A stretch of 64,000 nt of DNA from Nymphaea colorata (GCF_008831285.2 NC_045151.1:863544-927543), one strand, 5' to 3'; numbered from the stretch's first letter, positions 42,463 to 61,736 are shown. Notes: generated by a model not told the origin, from the sequence alone. Translations and numbers: made by a program.

Positions 42463-44379
42463 CTATTTATTTAGCATTTCCTTCACAGCGAACCCCAGAT
42501 AATTATCAAAGTGGTTTGGTGGTTCGTAAATAAAGCACGAGATAACATCACGAAGTGTCACCACACCAGTAACCTCATCCTCATCATTGACCACATAAAC
42601 CCTGTGTATGTGCCGGGTTGCTAAGGTTTCTATTACACTCCCAAGGGTTGTGTCGACCCTGCATGTAACTGCGGGCTTCATTGCAGCATTGGCTCCCTCT
42701 GTCTCAGTGATTGAAGCGATAGTGTCCATGAAATCTGTGACTGTCAGTTGCCTGCAGCAAAAATCCAAAAAGAAAAGAAAAGCCAAGAAATAAAATTTCA
42801 GACAAGAAGTCAACGCATAAAAGAAAGTTGAGCACCGAAACATGGTGTTGAGAATAATCTGAGTAACACTGAACCAAAAGCCAATGAAACAACAACGTTC
42901 TCCGCTACTGGCACTTTGCATAGATAACCAGAGCACATAGCATCATCCCAGGCTGCTTCAGACAAGTAATCTAAGGTAATCAACATGTGCCCCATGCTGG
43001 GGACCATCTAGTTTCAGGTTCCACAGTAGGTAATCGTGTTATGAACATGCCAGATAACTCTTACCTGGTTCTGTTCAATTAATGAACATTACCATTTGAA
43101 CCTTTACCTACCTTCTGCAGTGCCCAAATCCACACTAGTTTTACCAAAGGCAAGCGTAATAGTTGAAGAAATAGAATCATAGAGCTTATAAGTTATAACA
43201 CAACCATGAAGCTGATCATCTAACCAAACACGAGCAGAAAAAACAAAATTAACCAAATTTGAAGAGGTCACAATCAAAGGTACCTGAAGTTAGAGAAAAC
43301 CCCAGCTCTAAGAAGCAGGAACCTGATGTCTCGGATGCTTATATTACCAATAATCTTCTTACTGGATCCATCTAAAACTGGCACTCCACCAATTTCGTTA
43401 TCTTTCATAAGCTTGAAAGCTTCCAAAATTAGCTCATCTCCCTTGACACTAATAACCTGATTGCCACATGCACCACTTTATCATATCACAATCAATTCCA
43501 TGCGATGCTTTATTTCCAGAAGATAAAGATTAGTGTAAATTAAAAAAACATTTCTGCAAGAGGCAATAATATGCAGTAGCACACTGTGACTTTCTCTCTC
43601 CTGACCTCCCTGCTATTAAAATCACATTTCATAAGAAAGAGGGAGAAGAAAGACAGACTAAGAAGTCATGGTTGTCAAGATTGGGGTAGTTTGAGATCTA
43701 GTGGATATATATATATATAAAACAGTCACAAATATCGTTGATAATTTCAAGTATTCAAGATAATGTAGCCAAAAATTTAAGCAAGAAAAGGGAATTTATC
43801 ACAGAATTTTGAAATTATAACCAATTTCAATTTCGTAGAAACTGTGGTAATATCAATATTTTCACATTATTTTCCTAAGAATTAAAAAAAAAACATTTTA
43901 AACATTTTCTTAACAACCTAATCACTATTTTAAAGTTTAAACTTTCATCACTGTTTTTGTAACAAAATCTATAAAAAAACTCATATCTCATAATCTTTTC
44001 CATTATGCTTACTTTTTGCTTTTTGAATTCTCGAGATTTTCCAATTAACAACTGAGAAAAACCCTACTGCCAAAAACCTAAAAGCTATATTTGTAACTGT
44101 GATTTGCCTATCTGTCTATTCATAGATACAAGCATGTGTATACACACACAACCACACACACACACACATATCTGTATATGATTTGGGGACTCAAATGCTA
44201 AATTATTGATGGTTTTTTGTGCTTTAAAAACCCGTGCACCACAACTGAACCACTATAGAGTCGGCTCCTCTAAAAGTCAATCACGTAAAACCTCTTATAT
44301 ATATATATATATATATATAAGAGTTTCCGTTTAATATTTCAGAAAAACTTCACTGCTAAGAACCTGAGAACAATATTTG

Positions 44380-44410
<31 letters not shown>

Positions 44411-46607
44411 CAGAAACTCTGTTTCTCTTGGAAAAATTCAAAACTTTGAGAAACTTTTAAAAACATGGGGAAAAAAAATGCAATGTTTTCATTTTGATGT
44501 TTTTTCCAAAATATCATGATTTCTTTTTCCATGTTGGTTTTTCCTTCATTCGTTTTCACACACTGTTTGGCTTAAGTGGCTATACATATATAGGCACTTA
44601 GAACAAAACAGCTGGTGAGCACCACTTGTTAAAAACGGGAGAGAAAAGAAGAGTGACTTTCAGGCCTACAAAGTTCAAGTGCATGAACGGCGACATTCTA
44701 ACAATCAAGTGAGATACTGATTGAATAAGTGCAGTCCAGCAGATACATAAGAAAAAAAAACTGGCATAACAAAAAGGCATTACCCTGTGCAGTTAGAGAA
44801 GGTGTCCATACCTCATCAGAGGGCATGAATGGAAGTCCGAAATCAGAAAGTGACTGTCCAGAGATGGAATCAAACCAATCCCTTCCTCTGCATCCTCGTA
44901 GGCCCTGGACTACAGCAGACTGAGTAATGAAGTTTCTTACAAAGGGTTTGCCAGTTTCAATCACAGGAACACTCCTCAGTCTATACTTTGAGAGTAAAAG
45001 CAAAACAGTCAACATGGAACTGTCTAATGCAACTGGAAGAAAGGGAGCCCAGCGGAACGACTTGATAATTGATTGTACCTAGATCAGATAAGAAGAGAAA
45101 AGAACAAAACATAAGCAAAGATTGTAAGGGTGAAGCAGTGATTCATCATAAAACAGAGTACAGTTTAAGCCTGCCACAAATGGTCAATATTGCCTCGCGC
45201 TCTTTGCAACTGCGTGGATCCTTAATGACACTCAATGGAACTAGTTTACACTGAGCAATCAATATTTTGAAATATATTCCAATTTACAGACCAAAAACTT
45301 GAGCCCTCAATCTAGAGAATCAAGTTTCTACATGAACAAGATGTTCATAGTTCTCTGAAAACTTTCCCTTGAGTCTCTTTTCCTAAGTCCCATTAGCATT
45401 CCCTAGAGGCTGTGATCAACTAATAAATCTTACAGTGCGATATTACTTGTTTAGCTATGAAATTTAGTATGAGGATGAATCATACTTACAGTGGCTGACT
45501 TAAATGGTTCTTCCTGAACGATTACTTTGTAAAAGTCCTCTCCCAGCTGACCAGCTGCAGTAGGGGCATCCTTTCCTGCTCCCCTTTCTGCAACCATGCC
45601 TCCAGCAACGGCTGCTCCAACAGCAGCAACAGTAAGCCCAGCTACTGCCACTGGACCAGTTGCACCCAAGGCCAGAGCCCCAATAGCACCAAGTGCACCT
45701 ACACCAACACCAGCAGCAGTAGCTGATCCAGCAGACAAAGCAACAGCAGCAATCTCTGCATTCTCTAACACCCAAAGAATGATTGCAGAATAATCTATAA
45801 TTCCTAGGTAGCGATCCCTCCAGTCTAGACTCGTTCCAGCATCTGGATTCCTTACAGGAGCAGACATGATATTTTGTTCTGAGAGAATTTTCACAGCTTC
45901 TACAATTGGTGTGTCTGCTGGAATTTCAATCACTGCACCATGAGAGAGCATGTCAGTACAATCACCCAAAAAAAAAAAAAGAAACCTGCTTGCTTCCATG
46001 TACCATGAGCTAGATCTCGTAATCATTAAAAAAAAAAAAGTTAATTTGAACATTAGAGCTTGAACTATAATATAAGTAAAACAAGAACAGAAAGGTATTC
46101 TCATAAAAAGAAAATTCAAAAGAATGCAAAAAAAATTTGCTAATGTCACAGCTTTTTAAGCTGCAGATGTTAAAAATGAAAAAGCCACACTCTCATGACT
46201 TATGAGAGAGCTCTTTTTTCTGCATTTTCCACATTATACGTACTCAAACTATAGATATTCAAATTTACTGCAAACAGGGGCAGATAAACAGGGTAAAACA
46301 TCAAAAGCTGCAGGCACATGTTATTGGGCATTAGTAATCACTTAAAGAAGAATAATCTCAGAGAAAACTTTGATGAAGGACAAAGCTCTTGACGAAATGT
46401 TGCTACAGAAGAATAGATTCAAGGCAAAAAGGAAAAAAGAAAACCTTTCCCCCCTGGCACTTGGGGGAATGATGAAACTGGAATATTAGCAAATGCATTT
46501 GTCAAGGCTTCCTGCAGTGTAAACGGCAGCTTTTTTCGTGACTGTATCTTCTCAAAGTAAGCATCACAGCCCGGTGTTTTTGGAGTCTCTGGAGCTTTGT
46601 CTGCCAT
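42463..46607 (-). CDS. CBS-domain protein, SnRK1 regulatory subunit gamma-like (At1g69800 type)
   Basis: Five exons on the minus strand, GT-AG, phases consistent: 46607-46445, 45932-45490, 45078-44812, 43456-43284 and 42751-42463. They give 444 residues. The N-terminus MADKAPETPK leads into YFEKIQSRKKLP and IPVSSFPQVPGGK. Four CBS repeats follow: about 50-115, 205-275 (FRWAPFLPV, LLLLSKYRLRSVPV), 290-345 (DNEIGGVPVLD, GNISIRDIRFLL) and 355-435 (HRVYVVNDEDEV, GVVTLRDVISCF). Residues about 115-170 form an Ala/Gly-rich hydrophobic insert after the first CBS repeat. The gene codes for an AMPK/SNF1 gamma-like adenylate-sensing protein; the role in SnRK1 is inferred from family. The donor after exon 1 (GTTTTC) is weak. 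A 5'-UTR exon probably ends at 47958, with an intron to 46611. Confidence 0.92.
44299..44419. repeat. Two (AT)n tracts inside an inverted repeat, in an intron of the CBS gene
   Basis: AT tracts at about 44299-44318 and 44380-44405. AGAGTTTCCGTTTAA after the first tract and TTAAACAGAAACTCT after the second are inverted copies of each other with one mismatch, so the block can form a hairpin. Confidence 0.7.
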
Positions 46608-48330
46608 AACTAGCAAGCAAAATAGTGCACATTATCAACTAACTATAATTGAATGACAGATCAAAATTGATATGGCACAATTAAGAGCATCTAGTAATTA
46701 AGCAGGATTGCAAATGGAACCCCAGCAGGAATTTGATTATTTACTGAGTTGATTCAGACAAATCTAGAAAAGCAAAATTTGCGAGTGATTGGCCTCTTTA
46801 TAACAGCATTTTTGAACGTTATTCAATAGCAATCATTACATAGAAAAATACACCTTAGTCACCCACAAACTGTTATTTACTATTGCAGAAGGACAAAAAC
46901 TACCAGCACTATCTAGACATCCCTGATGCTGCCTTTCTTGTTCACAATCATCAACATTCTCCTAGATTCCACTCAAAGCTGAAAAAATGTTTTAACATAA
47001 ATAAATGACCATCAGCATGCTGGTTTTATAATTTCCTTTTGTGCACTGTTATACAAGAAAATCTGGGCTAAGTGCAAAACTACATTCTGTTCCATACTGC
47101 AATTTCCCGTCTGGACATGGATACATTCAAGAACCATGGAAAACAACATAAAGTATAAGAAAATGAGAAATACCAATGTGTCATTCTCAATTCAAAAAAA
47201 AGGCACTTCATTTCATACTGCCACTGCTATTCAACAAGCACCAAGAAAACGGTCATGTATTTCTCTCCTCAGGAGGATCATTTACTGCACTGCACTAAGA
47301 AATGCCGGTATCCTCAATATATAAAAGCAATGTTAGCCAGATCGGTCGACAAAAGTGACATCCAAAATGCACTCAATTATCAAGAAACCATTACAAGAAC
47401 TAAGAATTCATCCTCTCCAGCAAACCAGATCTATAAATCTCATAGTCTTGCAATTCTTTCTCAAAGTGTTTGACCACATTCACCCTTCTAAATCCTCAAC
47501 AGGACAAAAGGAAAGGAAAAACAGCAAAATGAGTCACAGAATACGAACAAGCTCAGGCATTCTGCGCAAAAAGGCGGACTACAAGCAGAAAAAAAAAACA
47601 CAAAATTTCAAATTCTGAAACGCCGGGACGATCCATCAAAGTTGCAAAACTCCATGATCACGATAACAGAAAAAAAATATCATTAATTATGTAAAAAATC
47701 CAGAAATATAAGGAAAATATGAATCCTTAAACCGAGAAGAAACGCTAATGCCGGATAACGCACATAATGCGAGAAGACAAGAAAACAAAATTTCACGCCA
47801 CTAGTCCTTCTTTAACAAAGTAAAGAATTACACGGAAAGGAGGGAAAAAAGCGCATAGAATTTCAACTGCAGGAAAAGAAAACATAACGCCGTAGAAATT
47901 ACACAAACAAGTAAGAAGAACGAATGGGGAGAGGAAAAACGAAGGCAAAAATGATACCTCCGAAGATCTGTTGACAGCGAGAGAAGAGAACAATCCGAAT
48001 ATAGAGAAGAAGAACCACCAACCGGAGATCAATAAGTCCCTCGCTTCCCAAACGCGAGATTTTCGAAACTTCCCTCCCCCAAGGCCCCCCAGCTCTTTGG
48101 TAAAGAAGGACGGAGTCCTTAGACCCAGTTCGAACTTCACTACAAATCCGAGGGAGGCACGTGCCGGACGGCGACAAGGGGGGAGCCAAACGTACACGCG
48201 TCGACCTTCAAGAAGAAGCACGTGTGGGAGTTGCAGAACTTCATGCGGAACCTCTGCAAGCGGGCTGTTGCTGTTCATCGGGCTTGGTTTCGGATTTCGG
48301 ACCTTGATCCTTCTCATCAATCCAGACCCG
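46608..48330 (-). other. 5' UTR intron and promoter side of the CBS gene
   Basis: On the minus strand TTCGGAG|GTATCATT at 47958/47957 is a good donor. TTGCTAG|TTATG at 46611/46610 is a fitting acceptor directly before the start codon. This supports a 1.35-kb leader intron. The region upstream of 47958 would be the leader exon and promoter. Short open frames on both strands show no family resemblance. Confidence 0.5.
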
Positions 48331-48339
48331 AGCTAGAAG

Positions 48340-48865
48340 GTTTGGTAATTCGCTCAAAAAAACTTGACGATAAACGAGTCCAGTTCTAGTTGTACGGAGT
48401 CGACTCGTTCATGCCTGACTCGACTCACAAACCGGTACTCTATATAATATTATCAAATCGGTTTCACAAGTTTCACGAGTTAAACAAGTTAATGCTTATA
48501 TGAGTTAACACTAAAAGAGTTAATATCTAAACGAATTAAATGGGTTCAACGAGTCGAGTTCGAGCTCGATTTTGTATACTCAAGTAGCGCTCGAGCTTGT
48601 TATATGGAGCTTAACTCGAGTTGGCCAAACTCAAGCTCAACTCGGCTCGTGTGCAGCCCTAAGCATAGCCAATTACCAAGCTCATAGTTTGGACCCAAGC
48701 CTTGGCCAAGTCTAGGCTCATGACCGAGTCTAGGTTCTTCCATTCAAGCTCGGGCCAAGACGAGCTAAACAAGTTTCAATTTTATCGGATGTCTCTCAAG
48801 AGCAAGTCTTTTTCAGGTCAAAGAAGGACCAGGCCGACCCGCAATTATGGATTTTTTTTTAATGG
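48340..48865. repeat. Dispersed GAGCTCGAG/ACTCGAGTT-rich repeat remnant
   Basis: Many repeats of CGAGTC, GAGCTCGA and ACTCGAGTTGG. One side ends CGGCTCGTGTGCAGCCCTAA, the reverse of a TAGGGCTGCA tip common on plant hAT MITEs. The partner end is not visible. 48680-48790 is similar in composition (GGCCAAG, CTAGGCTC). Confidence 0.45.
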
Positions 48866-49289
48866 AGTGGGTACTCCATAAAAGTATTGATCCAATTTAA
48901 ATAACTAATGAGTTGAGGTGGTTAAAAGGAAATTGACACCGTTGGTTTGAGATTGAATAACCAATTCAGATCAAACACGATTTGAATCCAATTGGATTTT
49001 CGGCATCTAGGGTTTCTTCTCTCGTTTATTTTTCAAAGAATTATTTGCCTATACCAGACCAATTTTTTTTTAGTTATATAGATGCCTCAAAATTATTTGC
49101 TTGTATGTTTTTAGCAAAAAAAAATTGGTTCCACTACCATTATACAGAGCCATTAATGCTGCGTCAATTTCTTGGTCCGGAAGCCATTCGAGTATAAATG
49201 GAATCATTCCGTTTATATATCATTATAATTGGAATAATGTTATCTGGCAGCATTCTATTTTTTCTCACTTATTTGCACAAAAAATCTGA

Positions 49290-49405
<116 letters not shown>

Positions 49406-49733
49406 TTGCCTTCATTTAAAAGTCTTGCTTGACTAGCTATTTGCTTGCTTGCAATGAACGAAAAGGACACCAACCACTCAACCAGTCACCGTTCAAAACG
49501 TAAAAATATTTCACGCCAACTTCTCCTTGATCGCTTTTCCTTCCCTCCCTTTTGCTCCACCTTTCTTTATTCAAACCTTCTGTCTGATATATCAACGTTA
49601 CATGTCTCATATGAAAACACTCGGTCTTTGTCAATTACGTATTCAATCTTTGTCTATTATCCCTGCCTTGTTTGCCTTCCCACCACCTTCCTATCCTGTA
49701 AGATCGATGGCTGGCTGGCTTTCTCGTGTGGCA

Positions 49734-55390
<5,657 letters not shown>

Positions 55391-55483
55391 ATCTATGACA
55401 CCCGTCGGCTGCTACTTCTTCTTCCTGTTTCTCCTTCGGCTGCTACTCTGCTTTGTTTCTTCACGCTTTCTTTCTTATTCAAT

Positions 55484-55491
55484 TATTTATA
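55484..55491 (-). promoter_or_regulatory. Putative TATA box of the WRKY gene
   Basis: The minus strand reads TATAAATA, about 94 bp before the start codon at 55390. This allows a leader of about 65 bp. The position and motif fit a plant core promoter; the start of transcription is inferred. Confidence 0.55.
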
Positions 55492-55499
55492 GGAGCAGA

Positions 55500-56002
55500 T
55501 GAGCAGCAGTCTGACCTGCTGTGTTGATGAGAAAAACCAGGTGAGAACTTCAAACCTTTACTTTCTTAATTAAATGGGGGAAGTTCCGCCGTTGAAAGTT
55601 CTAAAAGATGAAAGAACTTCAAACAATCAGTGCCTGGCTCCTCATCTTTGTCAACCATGGGAAAACGCAAGTCTGAATATATATATATCTGAGCACTTCA
55701 AGCCGCAGTCCCCGGTTCCAATCTCTCTCTTCTGCTTTCTTGAGGGCAGTTTACCCGTGTAAACTTGGTCTAACTTCAAATAAGCGTACCCTTGGTTGTC
55801 AAAATTATTAAGAAAAAATTCAACTATGCTTAGCTCAGTAAATTGCTTCTTCGATGACTAAAGTGCCATTCTCTCTCTCTCACTATATATATATATATAT
55901 ATATATACATTCATTTCTGAGCCTAACAGCTCGTGGTTGAAATCTGTGGATCCCAAGGTCTATCCCTCCCAACCACGTCAACCCCACTCTTTGGAAAGAA
56001 AC

Positions 56003-56039
<37 letters not shown>

Positions 56040-56164
56040 TTACTGTTCTTCTAGGATGTTAGATATCATCCGATGGCTAAAACTAAAACCTTGTCACTAA
56101 AAATAGTCACTACATTGACGCTAAGAATGGTTTATAATCTAACGGTTTATTGTGGTTTTACCAA

Positions 56165-56214
<50 letters not shown>

Positions 56215-56416
56215 ACTTTGACTATATAGGTAAAGTCACATGGCTCACTCACGAAGATTGTCTGATCTAATGCACAATTAAGAACAATTAAGAAAAAAAC
56301 AAAGAAAAAAATGCATGAATTAATAGTAAATGATGAAAATATCCATAACTTTTTTTTCATTGTTTTTCTTTTGATCACCTTTTAAATAAAATAATAGTGT
56401 CAAGTACCAGCTACCT
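55500..56416. other. Upstream of the WRKY gene, rich in (AT)n tracts
   Basis: AT microsatellites at about 55885-55907, 56009-56039 and 56168-56210. The minus strand has TTGAC words near 55648, 55797 and 55976, but none with the full W-box pyrimidine. No gene is seen. Confidence 0.5.
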
Positions 56417-56622
56417 GACCAGATCGGACCTGAAAAGACCGGCCAGATTCGGCATGCTAAGTTTTTAATATTATTTTATTTTATTAACAATATATATATA
56501 ATTATCAAAAATATATTTTATATTTAATTTTTTTTTAACAGGGCCGAACCCAAGCTCGGGTTAGACATCGGGCCAGGTTTCAAACCCAACTCTTATCGGG
56601 TCAGTCGGATGCCTCGGCCTAA
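56417..56622. mobile_element. Relic related to the 57179 hAT-type MITE
   Basis: It shares GACCAGATCGGACC, CCGGCCAGATTCGGC, an AT-rich middle with TTTTTAATATTATTTTA, and CCCAAGCTCGGGTT with the 57179 copy. Termini are decayed. Confidence 0.5.
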
Positions 56623-57178
56623 TTGTCAACAAACATTGGCTTGTTTATGAGATTCTGGTCAAAATGAAATCATCCTAAAAATCCTCAAGGGCGTTAAGCA
56701 ACCATTTCTTATTCCAAATTCTAAAGCATCAAAGAAAAAAATGATTTATCAATGTGCAAGTTGAAGCACAGTATAGCATTGAGGCACCAAAAAAAGCCAT
56801 GTATACTAAGGAACAAAGGGTTTGGTGGAAGCTTCGTCTCTCTTCTAATTGGTAGGATGAAATACTTATCCAAAATTCATCTTCAAAAAAACTGCTTAGG
56901 ACAAAAACAAAGGTTTAAATTACCCAGTCATCTTAGTGGCCCACTTGATTAAAAGATGCCGCATACTGACTTTGACTATCGGGAGGCAAAAATAAAGTTC
57001 AAAATTAGCTGGGGAAACATGAATTACATATTGTCAAAGTTGAATATAACACTAAATGACTACTTGCCAGAATCGTATGGGTAGAAATTTTGGATCTTTA
57101 AGAAGATTGAGGACCCAAAATGACTCCATGCCCTAGGCAGTTAAATTGATCACTGCTTTAAATATCACCCTTTTAAGT

Positions 57179-57520
57179 TAGGGCTGGGCATCGGGCCCGG
57201 TACCCGGTGACCGACCAGATCAGGCCCTGGTTCGGGCCCAAAAATACCGGCCCGAGCCAGCAAGACAGTGCCCAATTCGGTCCAATACTTTTTTAATATT
57301 ATTTTAATATATATATTATTATTAAAAATATATTTCATTTTAAAATTACTATTTTATATTTTAAAAAATATTTTCTTATTTTAACTAGGTCGAAATAGAC
57401 CTAGCTAGAGCTCGGGTTTCATGCTGTTGGGCTGGGGCCGGGCCAAGGCTCAAGTTTTGGCCTGCGAGCCGGCCTGAGCACGACTTTTATTGGGCCTGGC
57501 CGACCCCATGCTCAGGCCTA
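57179..57520. mobile_element. hAT-type MITE, 342 bp
   Basis: It begins TAGGGCTGGGCATCGGG and ends CCCATGCTCAGGCCTA, an imperfect inverted repeat. The 8-bp flanks TTTTAAGT (57171-57178) and CTTTAAGT (57521-57528) match at seven positions. GC-rich arms (GGGCCCGG, GGCCCGAGCC) enclose an AT-rich centre. It is non-coding. Confidence 0.7.
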
Positions 57521-57916
57521 CTTTAAGTTGTTTCCAATTCTCCTTATCATTTTTATTATCTTTTTTTAAAGTTTTCCCATCCAAAGTGCTCCCCTTAGAC
57601 AAATCTAGAAATTCAACCATCCATCAAGTTTCAACCCCAACCTTAATTTGACTTAGCAGCGCCCTCTTACATCAATGAGAAAAAGAAATTAGAATTCCAA
57701 AACCAAGAAAAAGAATTGACTTGGCTTAGTGGTGACACCATCATGATATATATATATCTAAACTGATTTTTTTTAAAAAAAGATGTAACGTGTTAGCCAA
57801 TTATTAATTAAATTATACCACAATTCACCTGGCTGAATGGCTAGTAAGTTTGAAGTCATTAAAGTTGAAAATGTTCAGAACTAAATTACTAATGGGAGGT
57901 CAAAGGATTAAAGTGA

Positions 57917-58316
57917 GGATGTCAATCGATCGGATTTGAATAAGATACTCTAGCATATCCACATTTCAGATATCTATATATTTGGGATTTGAATTTGTAT
58001 CTGAATTCAAATAAAGAAAAATTTAATACCGTATCCAAATCTGAATTTTAGATTAACATCCAAATCCAATTTTTAAACCGAACCCAAACCATATGATCCA
58101 TATTGAGTATAAGGATATTTCTTTAAAACAATATCCAATCCAAACCAAACCTGAACCCAGTGGATATTTACTTAAAACTAGATACAATAGAATGTCATTT
58201 CTTATATCTGCATCTGATCAAAATTCTTAATTGGATGTTGAAATTTGTTTTCATATTTTATTTTTGAATGCAGTTCAAATGGATATCCGATTCAGATCAG
58301 ATATATTGACATCCTT
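57917..58316. repeat. Dispersed repeat with GGATGTCAAT/ATTGACATCC ends
   Basis: The ends AGGATGTCAATC and ATATTGACATCCTTA are inverted. The interior is built from ATCCAAATCTGAAT-like words and is collinear with 8197-8516. It is non-coding and MITE-like in size. The target duplication is not clear. Confidence 0.6.
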
Positions 58317-58460
58317 AGATTAGAACAGTGAAAGGATCGACCCTTTGAGGGAGTAGGAATCAGGAACCATTCAAAGGTTTCACATCTAAAAACGAAGACA
58401 ATTAGCAGAAAATTTGTTTCAGGTTATGAGTTGAGTCCAATTTAGAAAAGAAAAAGCCTA

Positions 58461-58466
<6 letters not shown>

Positions 58467-58550
<84 letters not shown>
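58467..58550. repeat. (AT)n microsatellite
   Basis: About 84 bp of AT. Confidence 0.97.
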
Positions 58551-58551
<1 letters not shown>

Positions 58552-58552
<1 letters not shown>

Positions 58553-60468
58553 CTTTTTGGTGAATGATTTGGAATAGTATGGGCATTTTGGTCATTTCAT
58601 TTGGAATAGGGTAGACTCTTATTATTTAATGTCTAAAAATTGCTCGGAGAAGGTCCCCTTTGATGGCCAATTCTACGTAAGGTTATACAATTAGACGAGA
58701 CAATTTAGTCTTCGAATAGAGAAAAACAAGAAAAAATGACTATTCACAGGAGGTGAAATCACTCCTTTTCTCTCGTTTTCAAGGTATAAGGCTGCTTATG
58801 GTGGTCGTATGATATACTTTTTCACTAGAGTGTCACACATATCACCGTTTGCCGTTCAAAAGAATAGCATCCATATGAGGACGCATCGTAATCAGCACGA
58901 CAAGCCAACCAACCAACTACACTTTACCCCTATGACCTTAAAAAGAAATAATGAAAAAAGAAAAAAAAAACCTAAAAGTGAGTCATGAATGGGCAAACTG
59001 GGTCCATAGAAACCTAATTTAATAATACTTGGGTCGTGGTGATGAGCTTTTCAACTCCATTGTCAACGCTCATGAAAAGACCTCCCCAACGCACGAGCCT
59101 GATTTCAAAGGGCAACCCTTCCTTTGTCATCACGCCACGCTCTCCCCTCACGTATAATAAATATATGTACGTATTCTCATTATATACTAAACGACTGGCA
59201 AATGAACACATATGAATAATTTTTTGGAAAATTTATTCACAGATATACAGTTGTGTTGGTGTATACGTGTGAATTAAACTGATTGTGGCGTGTAAATATG
59301 TATATATATTGATGTATGTGATATTCACGTGGATGCAGTACATCCACGAAAGGGCACAACTATATACTATATAGGAGAGAACATTATGGTCAAAATGATA
59401 ATTAATGTATTTTAGCATACAGAACCATAGGCTTATAGATATATGTATATATGGTCAATGACATGGGCGAACCCAACATGTAAATGAGAAAAAATTGTCT
59501 TAAGATGTCATTATAAAAATAAATATTTTTTGTAGCACCATGTAGGCAATTGCCTACACATGCCTCCACTCTTGGTCAAAGACATGTATGTATATATTCA
59601 TAACTACAAATGCTCAAATCTCATGCGTAGGCATCATGGTTGTTTGAAGGAAACATAACAATATATGTGTTTTGGGAGACAACTTATCATTATCAACATA
59701 TAACACGCCTGTATATAAGGAACATAATTACCTTATGTTTCTAAAAATAAAAACATGTTATAAGACAATGAGGAAAAACTTTTACTAACATTTCCATAAT
59801 TCTTTCAATCTTGAATTGTACTTTAAATGTTTAACCCTGATTCTCTTTTAGCAGTATAAAAAGTTGACACCCTTAACATTCAAAATAGAAACTGGCCGCT
59901 TATGAAACCCCACGCTGTTATGCCAATCCCCTTGGGGGTGTTTGACACTTTCTTCAACTTTACCATACGATACATTATGGCTAGCAATGCCCAACAAAAA
60001 CCAATTCTGTAAATGAAGTATACTTTTTAGGGGCATAGACATACCAACAAGACCTAGACATGCAACTATTCCACCATAGATGCTTTCTCATCATTTCCCA
60101 CATACTACTTATAAATAATATATGTCTTCCTCTTTCATTGCAGACCTAAAATGTATGTTCTAAAAACACTTTATTTTTGCTTTTAAAAACAAGACCTGGT
60201 CATGTTTAGTGCTTAGTTATTAAATTAATTTACAAACAATGTCCATAATCACAATGAAACAAGAGCATAATTAAACATGTTTGAAAAATACAATATTCTT
60301 CTTATCAAACACTCTACCGCCATCGCATAATAAAAAACAATTGACACACAGTGCTAGAACTCCACGATCCACATGATAAAAACTCAACACAATAAAGCCA
60401 AATGTTCCATCTTATCATAAGCCTTGGACACATCCAGCTGCACGCAAAAAATAGAATTTTTGCTCTTC
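58552..60468. other. Intergenic stretch without a supported gene
   Basis: A small minus-strand frame at 59014-59211 has no recognisable family. 59455-59585 resembles a CAGTGGCGGA-type MITE relic (GGGCGAACCCAA, GGCAATTGCCTACACATGCCTCCAC) between GGTCAATG and GGTCAAAG flanks. Confidence 0.45.
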
Positions 60469-60632
60469 GGGGTCGTTTGGTAGTGGAGACATTTTGTGAA
60501 TGTCGCATGAATCTATTTAAAAGATTAAGACAGATTCACCGGATACTAAAATTATTTTTTCATGAATCTGCTCCAATTTTTTGAACACATTTATAAAACA
60601 CGTATAAAGTGTCTCTGTTGTCAAACTACCTC
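60469..60632. mobile_element. GGGGTCGTTTGG-type MITE
   Basis: The left end GGGGTCGTTTGGTAGTGGAGACA and the right end TGTCTCTGTTGTCAAACTACC are inverted copies. CATGAATCTATTTAAAAGATT and CATGAATCTGC lie inside, as in the 39247 copy. Confidence 0.6.
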
Positions 60633-60633
60633 G

Positions 60634-61240
<607 letters not shown>

Positions 61241-61736
61241 CTAAAAAAATCGGAATCTTGACAAGGAGAATACCCTTAAGCCATAAAACTGGCGTAAGGG
61301 GAGACGCTTTATAATATATAATTTTATTTTTCAGGTGAATATATCCTCTACAGACGTGAAATTTCATTTATTCATTTTATATTGAGAACACAGTTTTCAG
61401 ATGAAAATGTGGGTACAGCCTGAAAGGAGACAACGAAAGTCAAGCCCTCCTGTATAGGGTACGGGTTGTGAGTGATTCATTCATTTGAATAAGAGCGGTC
61501 GTCTTATCTCTTTTAATTTCTTTTAATTTAAATAAATAAACTTTCGATCGGTCTCCCCTCTTTCTTAGTTTTGCATGTTTGTACTTGCAAAGCCAAAAAT
61601 AGCCCTTTCCCTTCATGTTTCCATGAGGTTGGAGAATATTCCTCATATGGAAAACATTCCAACTAAAACTCTAAGGCCTTGATTTTGGGTGGGACATGAA
61701 TAAAAATGAGGATGAAAAACATTATAGAATGTTAAG

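Noticed and set aside
45500-45775. Cysteine-rich frame resembling a small secreted peptide
   Set aside because: It is the shadow frame of the Ala/Gly-rich CBS exon 2 on the same strand. The Cys content comes from TGT/TGC codons in a GCT-rich exon.
47793-48320. Minus-strand frame of 175 codons upstream of the CBS gene
   Set aside because: It overlaps the probable leader exon and promoter, has no family resemblance, and is interrupted by the likely 5'-UTR donor at 47958.
55648-55985. W-boxes for self-regulation of the WRKY gene
   Set aside because: The TTGAC words lack the final pyrimidine of the W-box, so evidence for WRKY binding is weak.
59014-59211. Minus-strand frame with a GLPFEIRLVRWGG-like stretch
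   Set aside because: It looks somewhat protein-like, but I cannot match it to a family and no neighbouring exons are seen.
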